The notes below the pieces were generated by a model that saw only the letters and a list, made by a program, of their open reading frames with translations, was not told the origin of the DNA and did not search any database. 64,000 bases of DNA from Alteromonadaceae bacterium BrNp21-10. GTDB taxonomy: Bacteria; Pseudomonadota; Gammaproteobacteria; Enterobacterales; Alteromonadaceae. Both the position numbers and the translations under genes were made by a program. The DNA is taken from assembly GCA_030418115.1 (NCBI GenBank), contig JAUHQD010000013.1:52009-116008 (forward strand). Reading direction: 5' to 3'. Positions 26,714-35,533 of the stretch are shown piece after piece; positions within the stretch are counted from its first letter, which is position 1, and each line of letters opens with the position of its first letter.

Positions 26714-26781
26714 CCCCTTTCACAGTTAACAATATTCTGATTCAGATTAGCTGACCGCTATTCGAGATTTACAGGTCGGCG
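26714..26781. repeat. Diverged half copy of palindrome module B
   Basis: This stretch reads like the reverse complement of the right arm of the 25709-25878 palindrome: shared blocks are CCCTTT, CAGTT, TTCAGA-TAG-T, CCGCTATTCGAGA and AGG-CG. It is thus inverted with respect to that arm and lies on the other side of the HEPN-like gene. Confidence 0.6.
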
Positions 26782-26800
26782 GGTCTGCGACTCAATTTGC

Positions 26801-26915
26801 CCATTTTTAAATTATTCTGCGTCGAATGGCGAAACAGGAAGTTTCGCCAAGGCGTGCACTTTGCAGGGACGCTGCATCACGCCGGTTCGACATTAGCAGG
26901 GTAATTTAAAAATGG
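26801..26915. repeat. 115-bp branched palindrome (module C)
   Basis: The outer arms are a perfect 14-bp inverted repeat, CCATTTTTAAATTA (26801-26814) and TAATTTAAAAATGG (26902-26915). Inside are a perfect hairpin GGCGAAAC-AGGAA-GTTTCGCC (26828-26848) and a second stem GGCGTG (26851-26856) with CACGCC (26878-26883), plus TCGAA/TTCGA. The whole could fold into a multi-branched or cruciform structure. It has no coding capacity. Confidence 0.75.
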
Positions 26916-26943
26916 ATTAAGCAAGTTGCCGGAGCGAAAGGAG

Positions 26944-26981
26944 CCGCGTGAAAAACGTCATGGATGACGGTAGGCGAAGCC
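26944..26981. repeat. Module A repeat (right copy, opposite orientation)
   Basis: CCGCGTGAAAAACGTCATGG...GGCGAAGCC matches the reverse complement of 25532-25571, and its core AACGTCATGGATGACGGT-GGCG is also found reverse-complemented at 63856-63878. It ends 17 bases before the stop codon of the membrane-protein gene downstream of ffh. Confidence 0.7.
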
Positions 26982-26998
26982 TATAGTTTTCAAAAAGA

Positions 26999-27400
26999 TT
27001 AAATCGACCTTTGTCGATTCACCCTTAGCAATACCAAGCACCAAATCAACATTATCAATAATCCACCAGACTCATTGGTATTCTGAATCATCTGTGTTTG
27101 TTGCTCATTCCACAACGTGGAAAAATCTAAACGGGAAAAGTGAAAGTTACCGAAATCATCCTGCAAGCGAAAAAACAAACTGCCGGCAGAAAACCCCGTC
27201 CATGCCGTCAACCAACTCGCGCTAATTGACTTGCGCAGCATCCAGAAACTAATGCCACTGGTAATGCCATAAAGGCCGATCCATGCCCAAGCATCGTAAT
27301 TACCGTACTGGCTGGCGTCATTAATTTGCAGTAACGCAAAAACAAAAAACACTACACCGCCAAGCAGTAGTAGTGTTTTTCTCAATAGTGAACGATTCAT
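26999..27400 (-). CDS. Small TMEM220-like membrane protein
   Basis: Predicted inner-membrane protein of 133 residues with about four hydrophobic helices (about 8-25, 37-56, 62-75 and 111-127). The segment ALLQINDASQYGNYDAWAWIGLYG resembles the VQYNDPDP..WI pattern of TMEM220 family proteins. It begins 3 bases after the ffh stop codon and is probably co-transcribed with it. No function is known to me. Confidence 0.72.
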   Translation of the reverse strand: MNRSLLRKTLLLLGGVVFFVFALLQINDASQYGNYDAWAWIGLYGITSGISFWMLRKSISASWLTAWTGFSAGSLFFRLQDDFGNFHFSRLDFSTLWNEQQTQMIQNTNESGGLLIMLIWCLVLLRVNRQRSI

Positions 27401-27403
27401 GAC

Positions 27404-28807
27404 TTATCGGCCCGGGAACATGCCGCCTGGCCCACCAGGGCCACCCATTCCGCCGCCGCCACCTGGTGGCATCATGCCTTTCATTTTTTTCATCATTTTA
27501 CCCATACCGCCACCGGACATTTTTTTCATCATCTTTTGCATTTGGTTAAATTGTTTCAAAACACGATTTACATCTTGGATATTGGTACCCGACCCTGTGG
27601 CAATACGGCGTTTTCTGGAGCCATTAATCACATCGGGGCGTTGACGTTCACCGGCTGTCATGGAATTGATAATGGCTTCCATTTGATTGAACGATTTGTC
27701 ATTGGCTTTATCTTTGATTTGCGCGCTCATGTCACCCATACCCGGTAACTTATCCATCATCGACATCATGCCGCCCATGTTGCGCATTTGCTCTAACTGC
27801 TCTTTGAAATCTTGTAAATCGAAACCTTTACCTTTTTGTACTTTACTGGCGAGCTTGGCGGCTTTTTCTTTATCAACTTTACGTTCAATTTCTTCCACTA
27901 AGCTAAGAACATCACCCATGCCCAAAATACGTGAGGCGATACGCTCAGGATGGAACGGCTCTAGAGCGTCAATTTTTTCGCCCATACCGATAAATTTAAT
28001 CGGCTTGCCAGTAATGTGACGTACCGATAACGCCGCACCGCCACGGGCATCACCGTCAGCTTTAGTTAAGATTACACCGGTTAATGGCAGGGCTTCGTTA
28101 AAGGCCTTGGCGGTATTGGCTGCGTCTTGACCGGTCATGGCATCAACCACGAACAAGGTTTCAACCGGTTTAACCGCCTGATGCAGCGCTTTGATCTCGT
28201 CCATCATGTCGCTATCAACATGTAAACGACCGGCGGTATCAACTAGCAACACGTCAAAGAACTGCTTTTTAGCAAACTCAATAGCACTGTTAACGATATC
28301 TATGGGTTTCTGATCTGCAGTTGAGGGGAAAAATCCAACATCCACTTCTGTTGCTAACGTCTCTAGCTGCTTGATAGCCGCAGGACGATAGACATCCGCA
28401 CTGACCACCAATACCTTTTTCTTTTCGCGTTCTTTAAGGAATTTAGCGAGTTTACCGACACTGGTGGTTTTACCTGCACCTTGTAAACCTGCCATTAACA
28501 CTACCGCTGGCGGTTGCGCAGCAAGGTCGAGGGTTTCGTTCTCGGCTCCCATAACTTGTTCAAGTTCGGATTGAACAATTTTAACGAATACCTGTCCGGG
28601 GGTAAGGCTTTTAGTCACTTCGGTGCCAACCGCACGCTCTTTTACTTTACCAATAAAATCACGTACTACTGGCAATGCTACATCGGCCTCCAGCAACGCC
28701 ATACGCACTTCACGTAGGGTGTCTTTAATGTTGTCTTCACTAAGACGACCGCGTCCGCTGATATTCTTTAACGTTTTACCTAATCGTTCGGATAGATTTT
28801 CAAACAT
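27404..28807 (-). CDS. ffh: Signal recognition particle protein Ffh
   Basis: GTPase that binds 4.5S RNA and signal sequences of nascent membrane proteins and delivers them to FtsY. The 467-residue product from the ATG at 28807 (GAGG seven bases upstream) has the NG domain (MFENLSERLGKTLKN; G1 AGLQGAGKTTS, G3 DTAGR, G4 TKADGDARGG) and the Met-rich M domain. It ends in a Gly/Met-rich tail (MPPGGGGGMGGPGG) longer than in most species. In many gammaproteobacteria ffh lies directly upstream of rpsP; here about 2 kb of extra DNA intervenes. Confidence 0.97.
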   Translation of the reverse strand: MFENLSERLGKTLKNISGRGRLSEDNIKDTLREVRMALLEADVALPVVRDFIGKVKERAVGTEVTKSLTPGQVFVKIVQSELEQVMGAENETLDLAAQPPAVVLMAGLQGAGKTTSVGKLAKFLKEREKKKVLVVSADVYRPAAIKQLETLATEVDVGFFPSTADQKPIDIVNSAIEFAKKQFFDVLLVDTAGRLHVDSDMMDEIKALHQAVKPVETLFVVDAMTGQDAANTAKAFNEALPLTGVILTKADGDARGGAALSVRHITGKPIKFIGMGEKIDALEPFHPERIASRILGMGDVLSLVEEIERKVDKEKAAKLASKVQKGKGFDLQDFKEQLEQMRNMGGMMSMMDKLPGMGDMSAQIKDKANDKSFNQMEAIINSMTAGERQRPDVINGSRKRRIATGSGTNIQDVNRVLKQFNQMQKMMKKMSGGGMGKMMKKMKGMMPPGGGGGMGGPGGPGGMFPGR

Positions 28808-29051
28808 GGGATACCTCAAAATAATTACTGCGGATTATACCTAGCCTTAGCTCATCTTTCACCTTTATCCTGAAGTGATTATAAAGCTTTATTAATTCAA
28901 GCATCATCGAGGAAATGTTATCCAGCTGGCATTCCCTTCACAGATAAGTGAATGAGAACAATAATCATCTAGGAAAATGAGAGCAACACTTGCCTTCTAC
29001 CTAGACAACAGGTTATATACACTTTGTTTTCGGGAAAAGAAGGAAAAAACA

Positions 29052-29849
29052 ATGCAGTGGATAAGCTTAGTTGTGATCTTATTGTATGTGATCGCGGCAT
29101 CTGCTATTTCAGCACGCTTATTTCACCATCAAGGTCCTCAGCCAAGGTGGTCTACATTGACGGGAACCATTGCCCTGATCGCTCATTTTGTATTGTTGAA
29201 TCAATCCATTTTCGCCGCTCCCGACCAAAATATGAGCATGACCAATGTGGCTTCGCTCATCGCTTGGCTAATCAGTTTAAGTATGACCGTTGCCTCATTT
29301 TCCTTATCGAGCGCATTATTATTACCTATGGTGTATGGCTTTAGTGCTCTGGTAGTACTGATCAATTGGCTATTGCCCAGCGTCCACATGATGCATTTAC
29401 AATATCAACCGGCACTGATCAGTCACATTACTATTGCTCTGGTCGCCTATGGTTGTTTAATCATTGCCTTTTTATATGCCTTACAATTGAGCTACATTAA
29501 TTACCGTTTAAAGCGCAAACAAGCTTCAATGCTGCATTCATCCCTGCCGCCATTAATGCGGGTGGAAGCCGTGTTGATTAAATTATTGTTGGTTGGCACC
29601 ATCTTGCTACTTATGTCTTTGGTCAGCGGCTTTGTTTTTCTGGATAATATGTTTGCTGATGGTCAAGCACACAAAACAATTTTATCTTGTATTGCATGGG
29701 TGATTTATGTGGCAACCTTAATCGGACATTACCAGTTTGGTTGGCGCGGTAAGCTGATTATTGTCAATGCCAGCATAGGTGCTATTTTGCTAACATTAGC
29801 TTATTTTGGCAGTCGCTTCGTTAAAGAGGTGATTTTAGGCCACATCTAG
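29052..29849 (+). CDS. ypjD: YpjD/CcsA-like inner-membrane protein
   Basis: Cytochrome c assembly (CcsA/CcmF-like) family membrane protein of 265 residues with about eight hydrophobic segments. The ATG at 29052, eight bases after AGGA, starts MQWISLVVILLYVIA; the upstream in-frame part from 28977 has no such signal. In E. coli ypjD lies between ffh and corB (yfjD), divergent from ffh, exactly as here. Despite its family name, no role in cytochrome c assembly is established for YpjD. Confidence 0.88.
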   Translation: MQWISLVVILLYVIAASAISARLFHHQGPQPRWSTLTGTIALIAHFVLLNQSIFAAPDQNMSMTNVASLIAWLISLSMTVASFSLSSALLLPMVYGFSALVVLINWLLPSVHMMHLQYQPALISHITIALVAYGCLIIAFLYALQLSYINYRLKRKQASMLHSSLPPLMRVEAVLIKLLLVGTILLLMSLVSGFVFLDNMFADGQAHKTILSCIAWVIYVATLIGHYQFGWRGKLIIVNASIGAILLTLAYFGSRFVKEVILGHI

Positions 29850-29926
29850 CTATAATAGATTTTCACAAAAGTGAATTACGTATCCTTTTTCACTTTAAAA
29901 TTAGTTACCTAGGTAGGAATTTCTAG

Positions 29927-31219
29927 TTGGACGACATTTCCACGAGCAGTTTGCTCATCATTCTTGGCATTTTAATCTTTCTCTCTGCTTTTTTCTCCAG
30001 CTCCGAAACCGGTATGATGTCGATCAATCGCTATCGGTTGAAGCATTTGGTGAAACAAAAACACCCCGGCGCCAAGCGTGTACATGAATTATTGAAACGC
30101 CCCGATCGCTTAATTGGCCTAATCCTTATCGGCAATAATATGGTAAATATTGGCGCGGCCATGCTAGCGGGTATTATTGCCGAACGTTATTACGGTGACG
30201 TAATGGGTCCCATAGTGGCGACCTTCAGTTTAACTTTGGTTATTTTAGTTTTTGCCGAAGTCACGCCGAAAACCTTAGCCGCGTTATACCCAGAAAAAAT
30301 ATCCTTTCCAACTTCGATCATTTTATTACCCATGCTGACGGTGATGTATCCATTAGTGTATGTGGTTAACGGCATTACTAACGGCATTTTGGCGTTATTA
30401 CGTATTAGCCCTGAGAATAACGATGGCCATAATCTGAGTACCGAAGAATTACGCACCGTAGTTCACGAAGCGGGGGTCATGATCCCCAAACAACACCAAG
30501 AAATGCTGAAAAGTATTTTTGAATTAGAAAACGTTACCGCGGAAGATATTATGGTGCCGCGCAATGATATCGTATCTATTGATATCAATGACGACTGGAA
30601 GAACATTCAAAAGCAACTGACCTATTCGCAACACACCCGTGTTTTGCTTTATCGTGACAGCATTGATGACGCAGTTGGTTTTATTCACGTGCGCGACGCC
30701 TTGCGGTTATTATCTAAAGATCAATTTAGCAAAGCCACCTTGTTAAGAGCGGTACGCGAAATTTACTTCACGCCGGAATCAACACCATTAAATACCCTAA
30801 TGGTAAAACTACAAAATGCCAAAGAACGCATTGGCTTAGTGGTGGATGAATACGGTGATATTCAAGGGCTAGTGACCTTCGAAGACATACTTGAAGAAAT
30901 TGTCGGCGACTTTACGACTAGCATTCAACCCACCCACAGCAAAGAAGTACATGCTCAGCAAGATGGCAGTATTTTAGTTGATGGCACAGCTAACATTCGT
31001 GAGCTGAATAAAGAAATGCATTGGCATTTTCCCACTGAAGGCCCAAAAACCCTTAACGGCCTCATCGTGGAATTTTTAGAAGAGATACCACAAACTAATA
31101 TCAGTTTTAGATTAGCTGGTTACCCCATTGAGATAGTCGAAATATCCGACAACATGGTCAAAACCGTGCGCATCATGCCAAAGCTGTATATAAAACAAGA
31201 AAAAAACGACAGCAATTAA
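29927..31219 (+). CDS. corB: CorB/YfjD-type CNNM transporter with CBS domains
   Basis: HlyC/CorC (CNNM) family protein linked to magnesium/cobalt efflux. The 430 residues comprise an N-terminal CNNM membrane domain with about four helices (about 1-190; FFSSSETGMMSINRYRLKHL), two CBS domains (about 205-325; ITAEDIMVPR-type segment, then VVDEYGDIQGLVTFEDILEEIVGD) and a C-terminal CorC_HlyC domain. The start is a TTG (AGGA nine bases upstream). It follows ypjD as in E. coli. Confidence 0.93.
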   Translation: MDDISTSSLLIILGILIFLSAFFSSSETGMMSINRYRLKHLVKQKHPGAKRVHELLKRPDRLIGLILIGNNMVNIGAAMLAGIIAERYYGDVMGPIVATFSLTLVILVFAEVTPKTLAALYPEKISFPTSIILLPMLTVMYPLVYVVNGITNGILALLRISPENNDGHNLSTEELRTVVHEAGVMIPKQHQEMLKSIFELENVTAEDIMVPRNDIVSIDINDDWKNIQKQLTYSQHTRVLLYRDSIDDAVGFIHVRDALRLLSKDQFSKATLLRAVREIYFTPESTPLNTLMVKLQNAKERIGLVVDEYGDIQGLVTFEDILEEIVGDFTTSIQPTHSKEVHAQQDGSILVDGTANIRELNKEMHWHFPTEGPKTLNGLIVEFLEEIPQTNISFRLAGYPIEIVEISDNMVKTVRIMPKLYIKQEKNDSN

Positions 31220-31325
31220 ACCCTGAGGTAAAACTTGCAATTGCTTAGTTCAATGGGGATTCTAGGATATAAAATAAGGTATGGGGCAATTAAAAACGTA
31301 ACGGTATAGGCGGACGATTGAAAAA

Positions 31326-31499
31326 CTACTTCGCCATTTTCTTTTGCATTATAACGGCTTTCAGTTTTTCAACGCTGTGATTTAACTTCGACAATCGATC
31401 AATAATGGTTTGCAGCTCATCATCATGGGTCAAATCAGACTGCGCAACATGATTTTCAAGTGCTTCTTTTAAATATGCCGGAAGACTTTTATTTGCCAT
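31326..31499 (-). CDS. Small hypothetical protein, 57 residues
   Basis: A short gene starting MANKSLPAYLKEALENHV and ending with LNHSVEKLKAVIMQKKMAK. It is preceded by GAGGTGAGGT, a strong ribosome-binding site, directly upstream of the ATG. The product is predicted to be one or two amphipathic helices with coiled-coil potential and no signal peptide. I do not recognise a family. It stands alone on the minus strand between corB and sixA. Confidence 0.55.
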   Translation of the reverse strand: MANKSLPAYLKEALENHVAQSDLTHDDELQTIIDRLSKLNHSVEKLKAVIMQKKMAK

Positions 31500-31720
31500 A
31501 CCTCACCTCTTTACTCACAGATAGATATCGGTTGTGAATAAAAAAAGATGAATGTTTTATGGATCTTTTTGCCGCGGTTAGCGAAAAATAATAAATAGAG
31601 CAGCGAGGTCAGTAATTGCACGTTTGATATCGACAGAGCAAAAATACCGCCTTTAACTAACGCTCTTCCCCCTACCTATATGGCTCAGTCAACCTATTGT
31701 AAGTACGTCAAAAAACGCGG

Positions 31721-32194
31721 TTAATCAATGGTTGGTACATGGAAACATTTTAATAACTGCCCGCGATGTGTTTTAGCATCATAGTCAATCTCAACTATGG
31801 ATGCCGTGGCAAACAGTGGCCCATGCTCGCCGGTAAAAGATTCCACCAAATAACACACTAGTGGCATATGGCTCACCAGCAATATTGAATTAATATTAGC
31901 GTCATCAGCGAGTAAACCGTCAATATAATCTTGTACCTGTTCAGCCTGTTCATCGGGGCGTAACAAATCGAGGGTTAAGGTTTTCTGCACGGTCTGCGCT
32001 TTGATCACACTGTCGTAAGTTTGTTGTGTGCGTGTAAAAGGGCTAACCAAGGCCAAGCTAATATTGTTTTGCTCGGAGGCTAACCATTGCCCCGCAGAAT
32101 AGGCTTCTTGAACCCCTCTTGAGGTGAGTGCACGCTGACTATCATTGCTCGCGACCTGTTCAGCTTCACCATGTCGCATAATGTACAAATTCAT
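31721..32194 (-). CDS. sixA: Phosphohistidine phosphatase SixA
   Basis: Histidine-phosphatase superfamily enzyme of 157 residues that removes phosphate from phosphohistidine, in E. coli from Hpt domains and NPr. The catalytic RHG motif is in MNLYIMRHGEAEQV (His8), with ALTSRG and the second catalytic His in LLVSHMPLVCYLVE. Length is typical (161 in E. coli). Its ATG overlaps the stop of a 39-codon upstream ORF. Confidence 0.95.
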   Translation of the reverse strand: MNLYIMRHGEAEQVASNDSQRALTSRGVQEAYSAGQWLASEQNNISLALVSPFTRTQQTYDSVIKAQTVQKTLTLDLLRPDEQAEQVQDYIDGLLADDANINSILLVSHMPLVCYLVESFTGEHGPLFATASIVEIDYDAKTHRGQLLKCFHVPTID

Positions 32195-32310
32195 TTAAGA
32201 AAATTACCACCAATATCACTAATTGCCAACGTGCGCCTTGCCATTGGACTCTCAGAGTTAATAAATTTTAAATATTCTTGTAGCGTACGTTTTAATTCAA
32301 CGACGGTCAT
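32191..32310 (-). CDS. Possible 39-residue protein coupled to sixA
   Basis: A short ORF starting MTVVELKRTLQEYLKF and ending DIGGNFLK; its TGA overlaps the sixA ATG (ATGA), a typical operon coupling. A TATAAT hexamer lies only a few bases before the ATG, and the ribosome-binding site is poor, so it may instead be a translated leader or a chance ORF. No family is recognised. Confidence 0.3.
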   Translation of the reverse strand: MTVVELKRTLQEYLKFINSESPMARRTLAISDIGGNFLK

Positions 32311-32507
32311 AAAAATTATAACTCACCCACTTGAATAGATGAACTTATTCATCACATCTCTACCAAAAGAACCAATTAGCATGGAAATAACTTTCAAAAT
32401 CAGGCAGCTATATTTATTTTAAGTGACTGAGGGGCTTAAATTTTTGTTCACTCAACGGTGTAAACAGACTATTTTACGTTATGCTTACAGTGTGACATTT
32501 TTAAAAC

Positions 32508-35288
32508 ATGAGTACCAGATTGCTAAAAAGCCAATATGATCACAGACAATATCGCCACCTCACTTTAGAGAATGGGGCTAGGGTGGTATTGGTCAGTGAT
32601 AATAACGCGAAAAAATCCGCCGCCGCCGTTACCATAAAATGTGGCCACTTTAACGATCCTATTCAACAGCAAGGTTTAGCCCACTTACTCGAGCATATGT
32701 TATTTCTTGGCTGCCAGCGTTTTAATGAAATTAATCATCTGCAGACGTTTCTTAGTCAATATGGTGGTAACTGCAATGCCTGGACCGGCACAGAACATTC
32801 GAGTTTTTATTTTGATGTATTAAATGCCCAATTTCCTCAAGCTCTAGATCACTTTTTAGCCATGCTAAGGGAACCGCTGTTCGACATTGAACGACTTGAA
32901 AGTGAAATACACACTATCGATGCCGAGTTTAAGATGAAGCGCAATGATGACCTGCGGCGACTTTATCAAGTACACAAAGAAACCTGTAATCCGTTACACC
33001 CCTTTAGCAAATTTTCGGTTGGTAATGCGCAATCACTGATGACACTCAGTGTACAAGACACTCAAGCCGCGCTAATTGAGATGCACACACAGCATTATTG
33101 CGCTTCAAATATGACCTTCAGTCTAATCGGAAATGAGCCTCTGGATACTCTTGAAACTTTGGCCAGTTGTTTATTACAGCCGATAACCAAAGCGCCAGCC
33201 CAAGCAATATCTTTCCCGCCTTTATACTTACCGGAACAGGTGGGTATCAGCATACAAATCCAGCCGGTTAAAAAAGCCAGGCGACTCATTGTTACCTTCG
33301 CGTTACCTGACATGCACCCGTACCATCGTTCCAAACCACTGGAAATGATTAGCCACTTGTTAGGTGATGAAAGTAAAGGCGGTTTATTGTGGTACCTGAA
33401 AGAAAAGGACTGGGCAACCAGTTTAAGTGCCGGAGGTGGAATACACGGCAGCAATTTTAAAGATTTTAATATCAATCTGCAGCTCACTAGCAGCGGAGTG
33501 AAACATTACCAACAAGTGATCTCTGCATTATTTTTGTTTATTCAATTAATGCGTGAACAAGGTTGCCTACAGTGGCGTTTTCAAGAAAAACAACGCTTAA
33601 ACCAACTGGCCTTCGACTTTCAAGAGTTTCCGAAAAATATTGATTATGCGCAACATATTGCCGCACAACTGCAATACTACAATGAACATGATGTGCTGAG
33701 CGGGGAATATCTGGTAGATCACTATTCACCAGAAGATTTTGCGGATGTTTTAACTTTTTTACGCCCAGACAACATGCGTATTAAGCTCATCCATCCACAC
33801 GTTGTTACCGACCGCATCGCGCAGTGGTATAACACCGCCTATAGTGTGCAGCCCATAGCTGAAGCACAACTCAAAGAATGGACTGCCCCCCCCTCCATTC
33901 ACGAATTGCAGTTACCAACGGCTAACCCTTATATTGTGGACAACACCAGCGTATTCCCTATTGAAGAAAAAAATCCACTACCCACTCGGCTAATACATTC
34001 CGACGCCTTTGAATGTTGGTTTGCTCAAGACGATAATTTCCAACTACCCAAAGGGGATTTTTTTCTATCCTTTGATTGCCCCTATGCTTTAGGTGGGGTG
34101 GGTAATAATACCCTCAAAAAATTGTGGGTTGCGGTAGTGCAAGAACAATTAAATGAAACATTTTATCAGGCCGACATTGCCGGCTTGAACTTTCACCTTT
34201 ACCCACATCAATGCGGATTTACCCTGCACACCAGTGGTTTTTCAGAAAAACAATTACTGTTTGCAGGCGAACTCATTAATACCTTATTTCAATGTAAAAT
34301 TGATAGCCAACGCTTTGAACAGGTAAAACAACGGCAACTACACAGCGTGGAAAATACCTTATTAAATAAACCTATCAACCGCCTGTTCAACAAAATGTCG
34401 ATACTCATTCAGCGTAATGCTTACTCCCCCACCGACATGACGCCAATTATTCAAAATGCCACCCTGGAGCAGGTTAATCTTGTTGGTGAGCAGCTTTTGA
34501 GCCAATACCATTGCACAGCTTTTTTGCATGGTAATTGGGCAACTAAAATCGCAGCTGATTTTGCCACGACACTGCAACAGAAGCTGACGAAAAATGCTAC
34601 CACCTGCAGTGAAATCAAGCGACATATTGTCGATTTAAGACATCAACAAGCCTATCATCTTGAAATTGAAAGCAATCATGATGACGCTGCGGTAGTATTT
34701 TATTTTCAAGCACCCAGCCATTCAGTCAGTGACATTGCCATGACCATATTAGCGGAACAATTGTGGGAAGGGGCTTTTTTCAATGAAATCCGTATGCACA
34801 AAAAGCTAGGCTACATGGTAGGCAGTGGTTATGTACCTTTTAACACCCATCCGGGCATGGCGTTTTACGTACAATCCCCCACAGCAGATGTGACTCAACT
34901 TATTGACGCCATCCATCATTTCCTACAAAAATCGGTTAACGAACTCCCCAACCTACCGTCTAGTCATTGGCAAAAAGTTAAATTGGCGGTGCAAAAGCAA
35001 TTGATTGAACACGACCAAAATTTAGCAATGAAGAGCCAACGCTTGTGGATGGCGATTGCTAATAAAGATGAATTTTTTAATCATCAAAGTCGACTGGTAC
35101 AGTGCATTAACGAATTGAGTATTGCGACCTTGTTCACATTTTGCCAAGACTTAATAACCCGCAATCATTTCGGCGAGTTGATTTTATACAGTAAAGGTAA
35201 GCACACTTCTCCCGATGCGTTACCCATCAACGGCGAGAAGATTGACGCCATTGATCGCTTTAAAAAACAGGCTCATTATTTATATTAA
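32508..35288 (+). CDS. M16-family (insulinase/pitrilysin) metalloprotease
   Basis: Zinc metallopeptidase of 926 residues related to E. coli protease III (PtrA). The inverted zinc motif HLLEH (His59, Glu62, His63) is followed by the third-ligand region ESEIHTIDAEF. The C-terminal M16 halves lack the zinc motif, as is usual for this class. Unlike periplasmic PtrA no signal peptide is seen (start MSTRLLKSQYDHRQYRHLTL), so it is probably cytoplasmic. Its substrate is unknown; the family degrades peptides of a few kDa inside a closed chamber. It is transcribed alone between sixA and the large sensor gene. Confidence 0.92.
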   Translation: MSTRLLKSQYDHRQYRHLTLENGARVVLVSDNNAKKSAAAVTIKCGHFNDPIQQQGLAHLLEHMLFLGCQRFNEINHLQTFLSQYGGNCNAWTGTEHSSFYFDVLNAQFPQALDHFLAMLREPLFDIERLESEIHTIDAEFKMKRNDDLRRLYQVHKETCNPLHPFSKFSVGNAQSLMTLSVQDTQAALIEMHTQHYCASNMTFSLIGNEPLDTLETLASCLLQPITKAPAQAISFPPLYLPEQVGISIQIQPVKKARRLIVTFALPDMHPYHRSKPLEMISHLLGDESKGGLLWYLKEKDWATSLSAGGGIHGSNFKDFNINLQLTSSGVKHYQQVISALFLFIQLMREQGCLQWRFQEKQRLNQLAFDFQEFPKNIDYAQHIAAQLQYYNEHDVLSGEYLVDHYSPEDFADVLTFLRPDNMRIKLIHPHVVTDRIAQWYNTAYSVQPIAEAQLKEWTAPPSIHELQLPTANPYIVDNTSVFPIEEKNPLPTRLIHSDAFECWFAQDDNFQLPKGDFFLSFDCPYALGGVGNNTLKKLWVAVVQEQLNETFYQADIAGLNFHLYPHQCGFTLHTSGFSEKQLLFAGELINTLFQCKIDSQRFEQVKQRQLHSVENTLLNKPINRLFNKMSILIQRNAYSPTDMTPIIQNATLEQVNLVGEQLLSQYHCTAFLHGNWATKIAADFATTLQQKLTKNATTCSEIKRHIVDLRHQQAYHLEIESNHDDAAVVFYFQAPSHSVSDIAMTILAEQLWEGAFFNEIRMHKKLGYMVGSGYVPFNTHPGMAFYVQSPTADVTQLIDAIHHFLQKSVNELPNLPSSHWQKVKLAVQKQLIEHDQNLAMKSQRLWMAIANKDEFFNHQSRLVQCINELSIATLFTFCQDLITRNHFGELILYSKGKHTSPDALPINGEKIDAIDRFKKQAHYLY

Positions 35289-35533
35289 GCCTATAGCGGC
35301 CATCGGGTGCCGTCATTGAGACTTTTCCGCACTTTAGTTCAATAATTAACCAACTCTTTGGATTAATTTAATCTTCCGTTAACATCAACGTAATTAGCGC
35401 TTTTTAATCCCCTAGATTTAGGTTAGATTATCAAAGTTAATGCGGCTTTGAGCCATATAAGAACAAATGGAATTGAAGCATCTCAAAGCATCAATATAAA
35501 AGAAGACGGCGTAAGACTGTCTACAGGTGTTAA

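Noticed and set aside
25709..26981. Integron cassette with attC sites around the HEPN-like gene
   Set aside because: The palindromes lack the RYYYAAC and GTTRRRY core sites, and no integrase is nearby.
25462..26981. CRISPR array in the repeat-rich region
   Set aside because: Repeats differ in sequence and length, are palindromic blocks rather than short identical units with spacers, and no cas gene is present.
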